Shown here piece by piece: positions 28,372 to 41,358 of a DNA stretch of 64,000 bases. The position numbers and the translations under genes were made by a program. A model generated the notes under the pieces. That model searched no databases. It saw only the letters and a program-made list of their open reading frames with translations, and had not been told where the DNA came from. Origin of the DNA: an uncultured Clostridia bacterium (GTDB lineage Bacteria; Bacillota; Clostridia; Peptostreptococcales; Anaerovoracaceae); contig CAMYVY010000003.1 in assembly GCA_947302715.1 (NCBI GenBank), positions 57,140 to 121,139 on the forward strand, in the 5' to 3' direction. How positions within the stretch are numbered: position 1 is the first letter of the stretch; each line of letters starts with the position of its first letter.

Positions 28372-28477
28372 TAAATATCGTTCCATCGTCCCTTTACTCA
28401 GATAACTTAATACCAATTTTTACTTTTGTTCCACAGAAATCATTGGTTAATATTTCCAGTTGAAAATGGTATGACTT

Positions 28478-29911
28478 TTATTTCCCAAGACAAAATCTAC
28501 TAAAAATTTGATCTATGATGTCATCCTGAACCGAATCGCCGGTAATAAAACCAAGCTCTTCATATGCACTTCTAACATCGATTTCTATTATCTCCAACGG
28601 TGCCTTTTGTCTCACAGCTGCCAGTCCGTCTTCAATGGAATTGGCAGCTCTTTCCAGCATCGTTTTATGCCTTAAGTTTGAAACTATAGATCTACTTCTC
28701 TCCATGCTTCGATTTTGCGTTTCTAAAATCTCCGAAGAGTATCCTGAAAGATCGAAAATAGCATTCTCAATTTCTCTAATACTATTTCCTTTTTCTTCCT
28801 CTGAGGTCAAAGAAACCTTTAAAGCTTTTGCAAATCTTCTTCCATTATTTTCTATTAAGTCATCTTGTTTTTTGTCACTGATAAAATGTTCCTTGTCCTT
28901 TTTATTGAATACGAGAATCGTTTTTTCTGGAATTGTTGAGCCGATTATCTGTTGAAGTTGATCGTCCGGCCTCTCAGAAATATCCACCATTAAGATAGCC
29001 AAATCTGAATTCTTTAGACTTTCTCTTGTCCTCTCTATTCCAATTTTTTCTATTTCATCGTCGGATTCTCTTATACCGGCAGTGTCAGTTAGCTTCACCG
29101 GTATCCCTTTAATATTGGCAAATTCTTCTATCGTATCTCTTGTCGTCCCCGGTATATCGGTTACGATAGCTCGCTTCTCTTTTAGAAGCGCATTTAACAA
29201 AGATGACTTCCCGGCATTAGGTCTACCAATAATTGCTATATTTAACCCTTCCCTCAGAATCTTCCCGGACGAAGCGCTTTCCAATAATTGCCTTAAATCC
29301 TCCAGTATATTATTTAATTGTTCCTCTATTTTTTTATATGTTAAGGTTTCAATATCTTCATCAGGATAATCTATATTTACATCTATTTCCACAAGGATGT
29401 CAGTTATTCTATTTCTCAACCGCTCTATTTCCATGGAAAAGTTTCCCTGTAGTTGGCTTATCGCAACACTTAAAGAACTGTCAGTTTTTGCATTTATAAT
29501 ATCCAGAACAGCCTCAGCCTGTGACAAATCGAGACGACCATTTAGAAATGCTCTCTTGGTAAATTCTCCCGGTTCGGCCATTCTGGCACCATTTCTAATG
29601 ACCAGTTGAAGTGTCTTTGATAGAGGGATCATACCTCCATGGCAATTGATTTCAACTACGTCCTCCCTCGTATAGGTGGCAGGAGCGGGCATGTATGCGA
29701 CTAGAACCTCATCTATAATCTGATCTTTGTCACGGTCCTTTATATAGCCGTAGGTCAGCTCGCGAGGATTAATGGTCGTTTCTTCAGCTTTTCCACGAAC
29801 AAAAATACCGTCCAGGATGCTTCGTGCATCCGGACCGCTTAGCCTGATTATTCCTATCCCACCTTCACCTGCAGGAGTCGCTATTGCTGCAATTGTGTCA
29901 TCAATGTTCAT
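28478..29911 (-). CDS. mnmE: tRNA modification GTPase MnmE
   Basis: 477 aa; DTIAAIATPAGEGGIGIIRLSG, GRPNAGKSSLLNALL, DIPGTTRDTIEE, C-terminal FCLGK. Confidence 0.97.
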   Translation of the reverse strand: MNIDDTIAAIATPAGEGGIGIIRLSGPDARSILDGIFVRGKAEETTINPRELTYGYIKDRDKDQIIDEVLVAYMPAPATYTREDVVEINCHGGMIPLSKTLQLVIRNGARMAEPGEFTKRAFLNGRLDLSQAEAVLDIINAKTDSSLSVAISQLQGNFSMEIERLRNRITDILVEIDVNIDYPDEDIETLTYKKIEEQLNNILEDLRQLLESASSGKILREGLNIAIIGRPNAGKSSLLNALLKEKRAIVTDIPGTTRDTIEEFANIKGIPVKLTDTAGIRESDDEIEKIGIERTRESLKNSDLAILMVDISERPDDQLQQIIGSTIPEKTILVFNKKDKEHFISDKKQDDLIENNGRRFAKALKVSLTSEEEKGNSIREIENAIFDLSGYSSEILETQNRSMERSRSIVSNLRHKTMLERAANSIEDGLAAVRQKAPLEIIEIDVRSAYEELGFITGDSVQDDIIDQIFSRFCLGK

Positions 29912-30051
29912 GCCAAATATGATACTACATTTTCTTTATATATGGAAGAATATATGTACGTAAGAACAAAGTGGCTGTCACATTCCCCTGCGACAGCCAC
30001 CTTAATTATCTTCAAGTATTTATTGTTGTTTATATTTTGCTATTTAGAGGA

Positions 30052-30978
30052 TTATTTAGGCTCAATTATCACTCTTCTCGAGGGATCCTGGCCTTCACTC
30101 CTGGTTATAATCCTATTGTCACTCTGCAGTGTTGCGTGAATAACCTTTCTCTCATATGGATTCATAGGCTCCAATTTATAGCTTCTCTTAGAGCGTGCAA
30201 CCTTGTCGGCCAATCTGATTGCCAGTTTTTCGAGTGATTTTTCCCTCTTTGCCCTGTAATTTTCAGCGTCTACAACGACACGAGTATAATCTCCCCCCGC
30301 CTTGTTCACAACAAGACTGGTGAGATACTGTATAGCATCAAGAGTGGCTCCGCGTTTTCCTATAATTGTTCCCGAATCCTTTCCTTCTATAAAGAAGAAT
30401 AGGTCTTTTCCGTCAGTCTTTCCGTCAATCGTAATATCAAGGCCCATCTCATTGCTAATGTTCTTTAAGAAAGTTAGCCCTTCATGCTCTTCAATCGGTG
30501 TTAGGCTTTCAACATCAACCGTAGGAATGATAGGCTCTTCAGGAAGCCGTTTATCTTTATTTTCCTTTTTTTCCTTCTGCTTGTTTCCGGATTTATTGCG
30601 GTTTCCGCCTTTGGCGCCGTCCCTACCCTTTTTATTTTCTTTGGCTAAATTACCGTAACTGTTTTTCTCTTCCTCGGTAAGTTCCTCTTTTCTTATCGGA
30701 CCACGCTCGATTTTCTGAGGCTTTTCCTCAACCAGTTCCTCGACCGGAGCGCTTTGCTTTCTTGTCACCTTTACCTTGGCAAGCTTAGCACCTATTCCAA
30801 AAAATCCTCTTGATGGTTCCTCAAGAACCTCAACTTCCACCTCATCAGGCTCTGCCTTTAACTCATCAAGAGCAAGCTTGACTGCAGTCTCAATGTCATT
30901 TCCCCATCTCTCTATGGAGTCCATGACCTCTATTTCCGGAGCCCTTCTAATGGGCATCCTATTTTGTCTTTTTTTCAT
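30052..30978 (-). CDS. jag: RNA-binding protein Jag/KhpB
   Basis: Jag_N-like ETAVKLALDELKAEPDEVEVEVLEEPSRGFFGIGAKLAKV; KH/R3H region. Internal ATG near 30924 is a plausible alternative start. Confidence 0.92.
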   Translation of the reverse strand: MKKRQNRMPIRRAPEIEVMDSIERWGNDIETAVKLALDELKAEPDEVEVEVLEEPSRGFFGIGAKLAKVKVTRKQSAPVEELVEEKPQKIERGPIRKEELTEEEKNSYGNLAKENKKGRDGAKGGNRNKSGNKQKEKKENKDKRLPEEPIIPTVDVESLTPIEEHEGLTFLKNISNEMGLDITIDGKTDGKDLFFFIEGKDSGTIIGKRGATLDAIQYLTSLVVNKAGGDYTRVVVDAENYRAKREKSLEKLAIRLADKVARSKRSYKLEPMNPYERKVIHATLQSDNRIITRSEGQDPSRRVIIEPK

Positions 30979-31022
30979 ATTTATTTTTCCTCAAATAAGG
31001 GGTCTTGTTAAATTAAATATAT

Positions 31023-31775
31023 TTAGTTCTTCTTTGCTGCCTTCGCATTCTTCGCTGCTTTGGCCGCCTTTGCCACTCTGGCTTCTTTCATTTTTTCTCT
31101 TTCTTTTTCATCAAGAAGCTGCTGTCTCAGTTTGTTGAAACGCAGATTGAAGAAGATCTGTGCGAATTGGCTTATGAACCAATAAATTGCAATACCTGCA
31201 GGATATGAATGTGCGAGCCACATAATCATGATAGGAAATACATACTTCATGATCTTGGTTGTTGGATTGGAACCTCCGCCAACATTCATCGGATTCTGCG
31301 CTGTCATGTTGAATGATATAAATGTTGATATCCCGGACAAAATAGGCAAAATCCACGGATCCGGCTGACACAGATCCTTGATCCACAAGAAGGATTCATG
31401 AACTGCAAATACCATACCCTCATCTGTTATGTAATTTAGAGGGTATCTTAGAAGCACAAAAAGTCCGGAAATTACAATCATCTGAACAAAGATTGGAAGA
31501 CATCCGCTGGCGGGATTGTATCCTGTCTCTTTCTGGAGCTCCGTCAGCTTCTGATTCATCATTTCTTTGTCGTTCGCATACTTCTTCTGTATCTCTTGAC
31601 TCTTTTGAGAGAACTCCGTCATATCCGAAGTGCTAACAATTTGTTTTTTATAAAGAGGATACATTGCAATTCTTATAACAGCAGAAAGAATCACGATTGA
31701 GAGACCATAGTTCCCAATAATGCCATAAAGAAATTGCAATATTAACCCGAACGGCTTTGCTAAAAAGCTCAACAT
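31023..31775 (-). CDS. yidC: Membrane protein insertase YidC
   Basis: 250 aa; NYGLSIVILSAVIRIAMYPLYKKQ, NPASGCLPIFVQMIVISGLF. Confidence 0.95.
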   Translation of the reverse strand: MLSFLAKPFGLILQFLYGIIGNYGLSIVILSAVIRIAMYPLYKKQIVSTSDMTEFSQKSQEIQKKYANDKEMMNQKLTELQKETGYNPASGCLPIFVQMIVISGLFVLLRYPLNYITDEGMVFAVHESFLWIKDLCQPDPWILPILSGISTFISFNMTAQNPMNVGGGSNPTTKIMKYVFPIMIMWLAHSYPAGIAIYWFISQFAQIFFNLRFNKLRQQLLDEKEREKMKEARVAKAAKAAKNAKAAKKN

Positions 31776-31791
31776 AAACTAAAAACCTCCG

Positions 31792-32022
31792 TCAAACCAA
31801 CGGGTCATAACCTCCGGGGTTTCCCGGATGACATCTTAAAATACGCTTGATTCCCAAAAAACTTCCCTTGAATACTCCGTATTTCTGAAGGGCCTGTATG
31901 AAGTAGGTGGAGCAGGACGGATAAAAGCGACATGTATTAGGAAAGAGCGGAGAAATAAACATTTGATAAAATCTGATCATCAAAATCATGATTCCGCTTA
32001 TAAACTTACTAATATATCTCAT
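31792..32022 (-). CDS. yidD: Membrane insertion efficiency factor YidD
   Basis: 76 aa; [59 protein letters not shown]. Confidence 0.96.
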   Translation of the reverse strand: MRYISKFISGIMILMIRFYQMFISPLFPNTCRFYPSCSTYFIQALQKYGVFKGSFLGIKRILRCHPGNPGGYDPLV

Positions 32023-32363
32023 TTCTTTTTATCAAGAATACCGACCTTTGTCAGTGCTGCGTTCATTGAACGCTCTACCTCTTTTTGTTTCTTGTCTTTG
32101 ATCGTGTTCCTTGCTATAAATATGACGTCCACCCCTTTTAGGACATCTGCAAGGGAAAGCCTATAGCTTTCTTTCATCAGGCGTCTTGCTCTGTTTCTCT
32201 CCACGCTGTTTCCGACTTTCTTGCTGGCGAGAAACGCTGTTCTGGTAATCTCTTTTCCGTTTGGTCTGGTAAAAACCACAACATACCTGTCTGCGGCAGA
32301 CTTGCCCTTTTTATAAATTCTATCAAAGTCTGCCTTTTTTCTTATAATTCGTTCGTCTAACAT
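32019..32363 (-). CDS. rnpA: Ribonuclease P protein component
   Basis: ORF 32019..32426; likely start [31 protein letters not shown] at 32363; [21 protein letters not shown]. Confidence 0.92.
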   Translation of the reverse strand: MLDERIIRKKADFDRIYKKGKSAADRYVVVFTRPNGKEITRTAFLASKKVGNSVERNRARRLMKESYRLSLADVLKGVDVIFIARNTIKDKKQKEVERSMNAALTKVGILDKKK

Positions 32364-32376
32364 AGACCATGCATCA

Positions 32377-32511
32377 CTATGCGGAAAGTCTTTTTCTTCC
32401 CTTGAGTCTTCTCCTCTTGATGACATTTCTTCCGCTCTTAGTCTTCATTCTCTTTCTGAAGCCGTGCTCTTTCATTCTCTGCCTATTCTTCGGCTGAAAT
32501 GTTCTCTTCAT
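32377..32511 (-). CDS. rpmH: 50S ribosomal protein L34 (absent from ORF track, 44 aa)
   Basis: Reverse-strand translation [53 protein letters not shown] upstream. Confidence 0.97.
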   Translation of the reverse strand: MKRTFQPKNRQRMKEHGFRKRMKTKSGRNVIKRRRLKGRKRLSA

Positions 32512-32782
32512 TTCGATTTACCTCCTAACTTGTAAAATCTTCCGTGTAGTCTAAATTTCAACTGCACATACTCTGATATTTTATAATATCTTACGCTACC
32601 GTGTCAATCATTTCCTCAATTTTTGATATTATAAGACGGTTTTTTCTTAATTTTGGATAAAGTTATCCTTATATAAGGATAACTTTAAGTATAACTCTTG
32701 ATAATTTCCCTTATATTTCCTCTTGATATAGGATAAGTTCTTATGTAAAATAATTCTCACAGTAAATTTTAAGGAGTTAGTT
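32512..32782. promoter_or_regulatory. rpmH-dnaA divergent spacer; candidate part of oriC
   Basis: AT-rich; transcription diverges here; TTTGGATAA (TTATCCAAA, one mismatch from the DnaA box) at 32652-32660; 30-bp palindrome at 32658-32687. Confidence 0.65.
32658..32687. promoter_or_regulatory. 30-bp perfect palindrome upstream of dnaA
   Basis: TAAAGTTATCCTTATATAAGGATAACTTTA. Confidence 0.9.
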
Positions 32783-34147
32783 TTGGAGAATAAAGTTCAA
32801 CTTTGGGAAGAAGTTTTAAATCTTATTTCAACAAAAGTAAATAGTACAGTTTACAGAACTTTCATAACGCCGGTAAAACTACGAGAAATCACTGAAATTC
32901 CAAAAATAGCTTATCTTGAAGCATCTAATGATATGGTTGTAAATATAGTTAAAAGAAGATATTTACACCTTTTTTCGGATGCTTTTTCAAGTATTTTAAA
33001 TGAAGAATACAAAGCAATCATCAAAAACGCCTCGGAATACAAAGAGAAACCGAGGGTTTTAAGCGATGACGACAGCACCCCATCATTCGTTAGTTTTAGT
33101 GTTCCTATTTTTAGGGATATGAGAATGTTCGACCCTAACCTAACGTTTGATAATTTTATAGTTGGTGACTGTAATAACGTAGCTGCTGCAGTATGTAAAG
33201 CCGTTGCAGATTCTCCATCCGACGCATACAATCCATTGTTCGTTTATGGTAAATCTGGCCTCGGAAAGACTCACCTTTTGAATGCAATCGGAATTTATCT
33301 CTTGGAAAATAACCAGGATATTAAGGTATTATATGTCGCAGCAGAAACCTTTACAAATGATTTTATAAGGTCTATCAAAGATCAAAAGCAGGATGAGTTT
33401 AAAGATAAATACAGAAAAGCTGATGTTCTTCTGATTGACGATATTCAGTTTCTTGAAGATAAGGTAAAAACGCAAGACGAATTTTTCTTTACCTTTGATA
33501 CTCTAATTCAGGATAATAAGCAAATAATAGTATCCGGCGATCGCTCACCAAGCGAATTAACATCATTTGATGAGCGCTTAAAATCAAGATTTTTGATGAA
33601 CACAACCGTCGGTGTGTACGCTCCTGATTACGAAACAAGAGTTGCAATACTCCAAAAAAAAGCAGAACTACTTAATGTAGAAGTAGATGATGACTTAGAA
33701 GAAATTATTAGGTTTATTGCTGATAAAAATAAAGATAATATTAGAACATTAGAGGGTTATTTTACAAACGTCGTTAATATATCAAAGGAAGTACACCAAA
33801 AACCAACTCTTCAATTTGCAAAAATACTTCTTAAAGATTTAATAAAAGAAGGAAATAGTGTAACACCACAAAAAATAAAAACGGCAGTCTCTAAGTATTT
33901 TAATGTTAAAGTTTCGGATCTTGATTCAGACTCCAGAAGAGCCAAATTTGCTTATCCGAGACAAATAGCTATGTATCTCTGCAGATCTATGACCGATTAC
34001 TCATTTGATAGAATAGGAAATATATTTGGAGATAAACACTATTCGACTGTTAAGCACGCATGTGATAAGATAGAAAATGAAATTTCTTTTGATGAAAATG
34101 TAAGGATTTCGATTAATGAAATAAAAGACTTAATAAGTGATATATAA
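32783..34147 (+). CDS. dnaA: Chromosomal replication initiator DnaA
   Basis: 454 aa; NPLFVYGKSGLGKTHLLNAIG, VLLIDDIQFLEDK, HYSTVKHACDKIE. Confidence 0.97.
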   Translation: MENKVQLWEEVLNLISTKVNSTVYRTFITPVKLREITEIPKIAYLEASNDMVVNIVKRRYLHLFSDAFSSILNEEYKAIIKNASEYKEKPRVLSDDDSTPSFVSFSVPIFRDMRMFDPNLTFDNFIVGDCNNVAAAVCKAVADSPSDAYNPLFVYGKSGLGKTHLLNAIGIYLLENNQDIKVLYVAAETFTNDFIRSIKDQKQDEFKDKYRKADVLLIDDIQFLEDKVKTQDEFFFTFDTLIQDNKQIIVSGDRSPSELTSFDERLKSRFLMNTTVGVYAPDYETRVAILQKKAELLNVEVDDDLEEIIRFIADKNKDNIRTLEGYFTNVVNISKEVHQKPTLQFAKILLKDLIKEGNSVTPQKIKTAVSKYFNVKVSDLDSDSRRAKFAYPRQIAMYLCRSMTDYSFDRIGNIFGDKHYSTVKHACDKIENEISFDENVRISINEIKDLISDI

Positions 34148-34188
34148 ATAAAAATAATTGTTTATAATAAGGCTTTTAATAAGGATTA

Positions 34189-34197
34189 TTTGGATAA
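34189..34197 (-). promoter_or_regulatory. DnaA-box-like site in dnaA-dnaN spacer
   Basis: TTTGGATAA = TTATCCAAA; same variant occurs upstream of dnaA. Confidence 0.4.
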
Positions 34198-34304
34198 TAA
34201 ATATTGAAAAATGAATAGGAAATATAGTTATCAATAATATCCTTATCCCCTAATACGATTACTATTATATATAAAATATATAATAAAGACCCAGGAGGAA
34301 GAAA

Positions 34305-35399
34305 ATGAAATTTATTTGCAATCAACAAGACCTTGTAAAAAAATTAAATATACTTTCAAAAGCAGTAAGTATAAGAACTACAATACCGACGCTAAAAGGA
34401 ATACTGATGGAGGTATCCGGTAATAATCTTAAAATGACTTCATCTGACATGGACATTACCATTGAAACAAATATGGATGTTCATGTTTTTGAAGAAGGTA
34501 GTGTAGTTATTCCATATAAGCTATTTAACGACCTTGTTAGAAAGCTCCCAAATGACGACATAGAAATTAATTCTGTTGATAATAACGTTAGTATAAAATG
34601 CAGAAATTCAAGTGCTTCAATAATAGGAATGGATGGAAGTGAATTTCCTGTAATCACTAACAAAGAAGATAATAAAGAAAGAATAGTATTAAATAAAGAT
34701 GTTTTATCAAAAATGATAAAGAACACTTCATTTGCTGCAAGTCTCGATCAAACAAAAGGAGTTCTGTCTGGAGTACTTATAGAAATAGAAAACGATTACA
34801 TAAAAACAGTAGCAATTGATGGTTATAGAATGGCCATAAATACAGAAAAGGCTGAGAATACAAAAAATGAAAGTTTTATTATTTCATCAAGACTTATTAA
34901 TGAAATAAACAAGATTTTCTCAGAGGTAGAAGCTGAAGAAATAGAATTTTTGTATGATGACAAAGGTATTTTAATAATAATCGAAGATGTTTTAATTTCA
35001 TTAAGATTAATTGCCGGAGAATTTATTAAATACAGAGATATAATTCCAAAAAGTTCATCGATAAAAATTACAGTAAATAAAGCAGAATTAATAGATGCAA
35101 TAGAAAGAGCATCTATTATGACAGAAGGAAAAAATAATCTGATAAAAATCAGTGTAAAAGATTCAGTGCTTACTGTAACTTCAAATTCTGAGGAAGGTGG
35201 ATCTGTTGAGGATGTATTAATCCAAAAAGAAGGAGAAAATATAGAAATTGGTTTCAATGCAAGGTATATGATAGATGTTTTAAAGGTATTAAGCGATGAA
35301 AATATAGTTCTAAATATGAATACACCAATCACACCTTGTATTATCACTCCGGTTCAAGGAGATAATTATCTTTATTTAGTACTTCCTGTAAGGATATGA
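34305..35399 (+). CDS. dnaN: DNA polymerase III beta clamp
   Basis: 364 aa; MKFICNQQDLVKKLNILSKAVSIRTTIPTLKGILMEV; between dnaA and recF. Confidence 0.96.
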   Translation: MKFICNQQDLVKKLNILSKAVSIRTTIPTLKGILMEVSGNNLKMTSSDMDITIETNMDVHVFEEGSVVIPYKLFNDLVRKLPNDDIEINSVDNNVSIKCRNSSASIIGMDGSEFPVITNKEDNKERIVLNKDVLSKMIKNTSFAASLDQTKGVLSGVLIEIENDYIKTVAIDGYRMAINTEKAENTKNESFIISSRLINEINKIFSEVEAEEIEFLYDDKGILIIIEDVLISLRLIAGEFIKYRDIIPKSSSIKITVNKAELIDAIERASIMTEGKNNLIKISVKDSVLTVTSNSEEGGSVEDVLIQKEGENIEIGFNARYMIDVLKVLSDENIVLNMNTPITPCIITPVQGDNYLYLVLPVRI

Positions 35400-36508
35400 A
35401 TATAGAAAGAGTAGAATTAAATAATTTTAGAAACTATAAAGAATTAAGTATTAGCTTCGATGAGGGGGTAAACCTTATTCTTGGGGATAATGCCCAGGGT
35501 AAGACAAATCTCATCGAAGCTCTTTATATATCATCAATGGGTAAGTCATTTAGAACAAAAAATGACTTAGAATTGATTAATTTTGATAGTGATAGCTTAT
35601 TTTTGCGAGTATTTTCAAAAAAAGATGATATTAATATAGAAATTGAAGTAGAAATTCAAAAAAAATCACAAAAAAATACCATAAAAAAGATAAAAAAGAA
35701 TAAAAAACAGCTTTCTAAGACCTCAGAATTAATAAATAACATTCTTATTGTTATTTTTTCTCCTGATGATCTCAAACTTGTAAAAGATGAACCGGAAAAA
35801 AGAAGGCGTTTTTTAGATAGAGAAATGTGTCAAATATCGCCATTATACTATGAAAATTATCAAAATTACAAAAGAGCACTAAAACAGAGAAATAACTACA
35901 TAAAAGAGGGAAATATAAATTATGATCTTCTTGATGTATGGGATGAACAATTATCAGAATACGGATCACAAATTATTAGATTAAGAAATCAGTTTGTCAA
36001 AAAGCTCAATGAAATAAGTAAAAAAATACATTCCGGAATAACAAATAATGAAGAAGAAATAGATATAATCTATGAACCGAGCATAGGAATAAAAGAAAAT
36101 TTTAGTGAACAAAAAGAATACTTTTACAATGAAATAATAAAGAGAAGAGAAAGGGATATTGAAAACAGAATAACATCATTAGGACCTCATAGAGATGATA
36201 TTTGCTTCTCTGTAAATGGAATAGACATGAGAAATTATGGATCGCAGGGTCAGCAAAGAACGTGCGCATTATCATTAAAGCTCGCTGAACTTGCCTTGAT
36301 AAAAGAAGAAACTAATGAGGATGCGATTCTGATTTTGGATGATGTTATGAGTGAACTTGATGTCAAAAGACAGGAATTTTTAATAAGAACACTAAGTGAA
36401 AATCAGCTTTTTATAACCTCTACAGACCTTGATAACAAGATAATTGAGAAATTAGATAATGTAACTATATATAGTGTTAAGAATGGAAATGTAGAAATAG
36501 TAAGGTAA
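35396..36508 (+). CDS. recF: DNA replication/repair protein RecF
   Basis: 370 aa; LNNFRNYKELSISF, LILGDNAQGKTNLIEALY, GSQGQQRTCALSLKLAEL. Confidence 0.96.
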   Translation: MNIERVELNNFRNYKELSISFDEGVNLILGDNAQGKTNLIEALYISSMGKSFRTKNDLELINFDSDSLFLRVFSKKDDINIEIEVEIQKKSQKNTIKKIKKNKKQLSKTSELINNILIVIFSPDDLKLVKDEPEKRRRFLDREMCQISPLYYENYQNYKRALKQRNNYIKEGNINYDLLDVWDEQLSEYGSQIIRLRNQFVKKLNEISKKIHSGITNNEEEIDIIYEPSIGIKENFSEQKEYFYNEIIKRRERDIENRITSLGPHRDDICFSVNGIDMRNYGSQGQQRTCALSLKLAELALIKEETNEDAILILDDVMSELDVKRQEFLIRTLSENQLFITSTDLDNKIIEKLDNVTIYSVKNGNVEIVR

Positions 36509-36539
36509 TACTTAAATATTCAGATAAATAAATTAGCCA

Positions 36540-36566
36540 AAAAAATCGCTTTAGAGCGATTTTTTA
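36540..36566 (+). terminator. Terminator after recF
   Basis: AAAATCGCTTTAGAGCGATTTTTTATTT. Confidence 0.75.
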
Positions 36567-36641
36567 TTTATTATTGAGAAAATATATAAAATCATTAAAA
36601 ACCTTGCTAAAACGAAAAATTTGATATATAATTAGTTTCGA

Positions 36642-36673
36642 CCCATATTATCACAAGATATTGTGAGTATGGG
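36642..36673 (+). promoter_or_regulatory. Inverted repeat/hairpin in the gyrB leader
   Basis: CCCATA-tta-TCACAA-gata-TTGTGA-g-TATGGG. Confidence 0.65.
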
Positions 36674-36772
36674 ATAATTTATGATTGGATTATTTTCACC
36701 TTATAAAACCTTATTAAATCAATTTAAAAAGTAGAATAGGTAATTAAATTATATGAAAAGTATATTATATAA

Positions 36773-38722
<1,950 letters not shown>

Positions 38723-38740
38723 GAAAGGAGGGGCGAATAG

Positions 38741-41284
38741 ATGGCAGATAAAAAAGACAAAAACCAAGACAAAAATCTTGGAAAGACTCTGATTGAAGAT
38801 GCAAAATTAGAGCAACACGAAATATATGACGAAATGAAAAAGTCCTATATCGACTATGCCATGAGCGTAATCGTAGGACGTGCCCTTCCGGATGTAAGGG
38901 ACGGCCTTAAGCCGGTACATCGCCGAATTCTATACGGTATGGGAAACCTGGGTGTAACCCCGGATAAACCACATAAGAAATCAGCGCGTATCGTAGGTGA
39001 AGTAATGGGTAAATACCACCCGCACGGAGACTCGTCTATTTACGATGCGATGGTTAGAATGGCGCAAGATTTCTCGATGAGATATATGCTTGTCGATGGA
39101 CACGGAAACTTCGGATCCATAGATGGAGACGGAGCCGCAGCTCAGAGATATACCGAAGCCAGAATGTCTCCATTTGCACTCGAGATGCTAAGAGACATCG
39201 ATAAGGATACTGTAGATTTCAGAGACAATTTTGATGGCGAAGAACAGGAACCTGTAGTCCTTCCGGCAAGATTCCCTCAACTGCTTGTAAATGGATCCAA
39301 CGGTATAGCCGTTGGTATGGCAACATCCATACCACCTCATAACCTTGGGGAAGTAATAGATGCAACTGTTCAGCTTATAGATGAACCCGAAAGCACGGTC
39401 GAAGACCTTATGAAGCATGTCAAAGGTCCGGACTTCCCAACGGGCGCCCAAATCCTTGGAAAAGCGGGGATGAAGGAAGCATATAAGACTGGCCAGGGAA
39501 AAATCAAAGTTCGCTCCGTATGTGAAATCGAAGAAACAAAGGGTGGAAAAACCCAGATTGTAATAACTGAAATTCCATACATGGTCAACAAGGCTCGCCT
39601 TATTGAGAAAACGGCAGAGCTCGTAAAAGACAAAAAGGTTGACGGAGTATCTGCGATTCGCGATGAATCAAACAGAGAAGGAATACGTATCGTAGTTGAG
39701 CTAAAAAGAGATGCCAATCCTCAAATCACGCTAAACAGATTCTTTAAGCATACACAGCTTCAGGATAGTGTAAGCATGATAATGCTTGCCCTGGTCGATG
39801 GACAGCCCAGACTGCTTTCACTAAAGGACTTTCTTGTTGAATACCTAAAACATCAAAAAGAAGTTGTCACCCGCAGGACGCAGTATGATTTAAAGAAAGC
39901 AGAAGCAAGAGCTCATATATTGGAGGGATTGCGAATTGCCCTTGATAATATCGATGAAGTGATAAAGACAATTCGTGAATCATATAATGATGCCAAGGAA
40001 CGCCTCATGGAGAAGTTCGGACTATCCGAAATCCAAGCTCAGGCAATCCTTGAAATGCAGCTAAGAAGACTCCAAGGTTTGGAGAGAGAAAAGATAGATG
40101 CTGAATATGAAGAGCTCATGAAAAAAATCGCCTATTATAAATCTCTCCTTAATGACGAGCATCTTCTTATGGGAGTTATCAAGGACGAGCTCCTGGAAAT
40201 AAAGAAGAAATACGGTGACAAACGTCGCACCAAGATAGTAAGAGACGAAGGCGAGCTTGACGAAGAAGACCTTGTTGAGGAAGAAAATGTTGCTATAACT
40301 CTGACCCATCTGGGGTATATAAAGAGAGTACCGGCAGATACGTACAAGGCACAGAAGAGAGGTGGCAAGGGCATTACGGGAATCACAACCAGAGAGAATG
40401 ATTTCGTAAAGGATCTGGTTATGACCTCGACACATGACTACCTCATGTTCTTCACGAATACCGGAAAGGCCCATAAATTAAAGGCCTACGAAGTTCCGGA
40501 AGCTTCGAGAACCGCCAGAGGAACACCTGCAATTAACTTCCTCAACCTTCTCCAGAGAGAAAGAATCACCGCCGTGATTCCGGTTAAGGACTTCTCTGAA
40601 GATAGGTATTTGATAGCTGTAACAAAGCATGGACACATCAAAAAGACATCCATGAATGAGTTCGACACCAAGCGTTCTACAGGTCTTATTGCAATTAACC
40701 TAAAGGATGAAGATGAGCTAATCGGAATCAAAGAATCAACCGGAAGCAACAATATCATCATCGTAACCAAGAAGGGAAAATGCATAAGCTTCTCGGAAAA
40801 GGACGTAAGACCGATGGGAAGAATCGCAGGCGGTGTCCGAGCAATAAAACTGGAAAAGGACGACGAAGTTGTTTCCATGGAACTTGTTGAGCCGAACCAG
40901 CAGCTCCTGGTAGTAACCGAACATGGCTACGGAAAGAGGACACCGGTAGAGGACTACAAGATCCAGGCACGCGGCGGCAAGGGACTTTTGACCTATGATA
41001 AAGCCAAATTCAAAAAGACCGGAAACCTAATTGGCGCAATGGTTGTTGACGAAGAGGACGAAGTATTCCTAATCAACTCCGACGGAATCATAATAAGAAT
41101 CAGAGCCAAGGAAGTTTCGGTTCTCGGTCGCGCAACACAAGGCGTAAAGATAATGAAAGCCGAGGGTGATACCAAGATTGTAGCAATGGCAAAGGCAATC
41201 AAGGAAGAGGATGATGACGGCGACGGAGGTTCCGGCGGAAGTGATGACGAAGGTGGAAGCGACGGCGAACAAATCACCATGTAG
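38741..41284 (+). CDS. gyrA: DNA gyrase subunit A
   Basis: 847 aa; [53 protein letters not shown]; acidic G/D-rich C-tail. Confidence 0.98.
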   Translation: MADKKDKNQDKNLGKTLIEDAKLEQHEIYDEMKKSYIDYAMSVIVGRALPDVRDGLKPVHRRILYGMGNLGVTPDKPHKKSARIVGEVMGKYHPHGDSSIYDAMVRMAQDFSMRYMLVDGHGNFGSIDGDGAAAQRYTEARMSPFALEMLRDIDKDTVDFRDNFDGEEQEPVVLPARFPQLLVNGSNGIAVGMATSIPPHNLGEVIDATVQLIDEPESTVEDLMKHVKGPDFPTGAQILGKAGMKEAYKTGQGKIKVRSVCEIEETKGGKTQIVITEIPYMVNKARLIEKTAELVKDKKVDGVSAIRDESNREGIRIVVELKRDANPQITLNRFFKHTQLQDSVSMIMLALVDGQPRLLSLKDFLVEYLKHQKEVVTRRTQYDLKKAEARAHILEGLRIALDNIDEVIKTIRESYNDAKERLMEKFGLSEIQAQAILEMQLRRLQGLEREKIDAEYEELMKKIAYYKSLLNDEHLLMGVIKDELLEIKKKYGDKRRTKIVRDEGELDEEDLVEEENVAITLTHLGYIKRVPADTYKAQKRGGKGITGITTRENDFVKDLVMTSTHDYLMFFTNTGKAHKLKAYEVPEASRTARGTPAINFLNLLQRERITAVIPVKDFSEDRYLIAVTKHGHIKKTSMNEFDTKRSTGLIAINLKDEDELIGIKESTGSNNIIIVTKKGKCISFSEKDVRPMGRIAGGVRAIKLEKDDEVVSMELVEPNQQLLVVTEHGYGKRTPVEDYKIQARGGKGLLTYDKAKFKKTGNLIGAMVVDEEDEVFLINSDGIIIRIRAKEVSVLGRATQGVKIMKAEGDTKIVAMAKAIKEEDDDGDGGSGGSDDEGGSDGEQITM

Positions 41285-41358
41285 AATACGATGTAATAGT
41301 CCGCGCAAAAAACCATGTGGTTTGAACCCTTTGAAAACGCCGCATAACGTGATAGAAT

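Noticed and set aside
27670-28374. 234-aa + strand ORF
   Set aside because: Antisense to mnmG; no recognisable motif and composition typical of a shadow ORF.
34823-35347. 174-aa minus ORF inside dnaN
   Set aside because: Shadow ORF of an AT-rich real gene; no RBS or domain.
36540-36566. Regulatory palindrome between recF and gyrB
   Set aside because: Short stem followed by T-tract fits an ordinary recF terminator.
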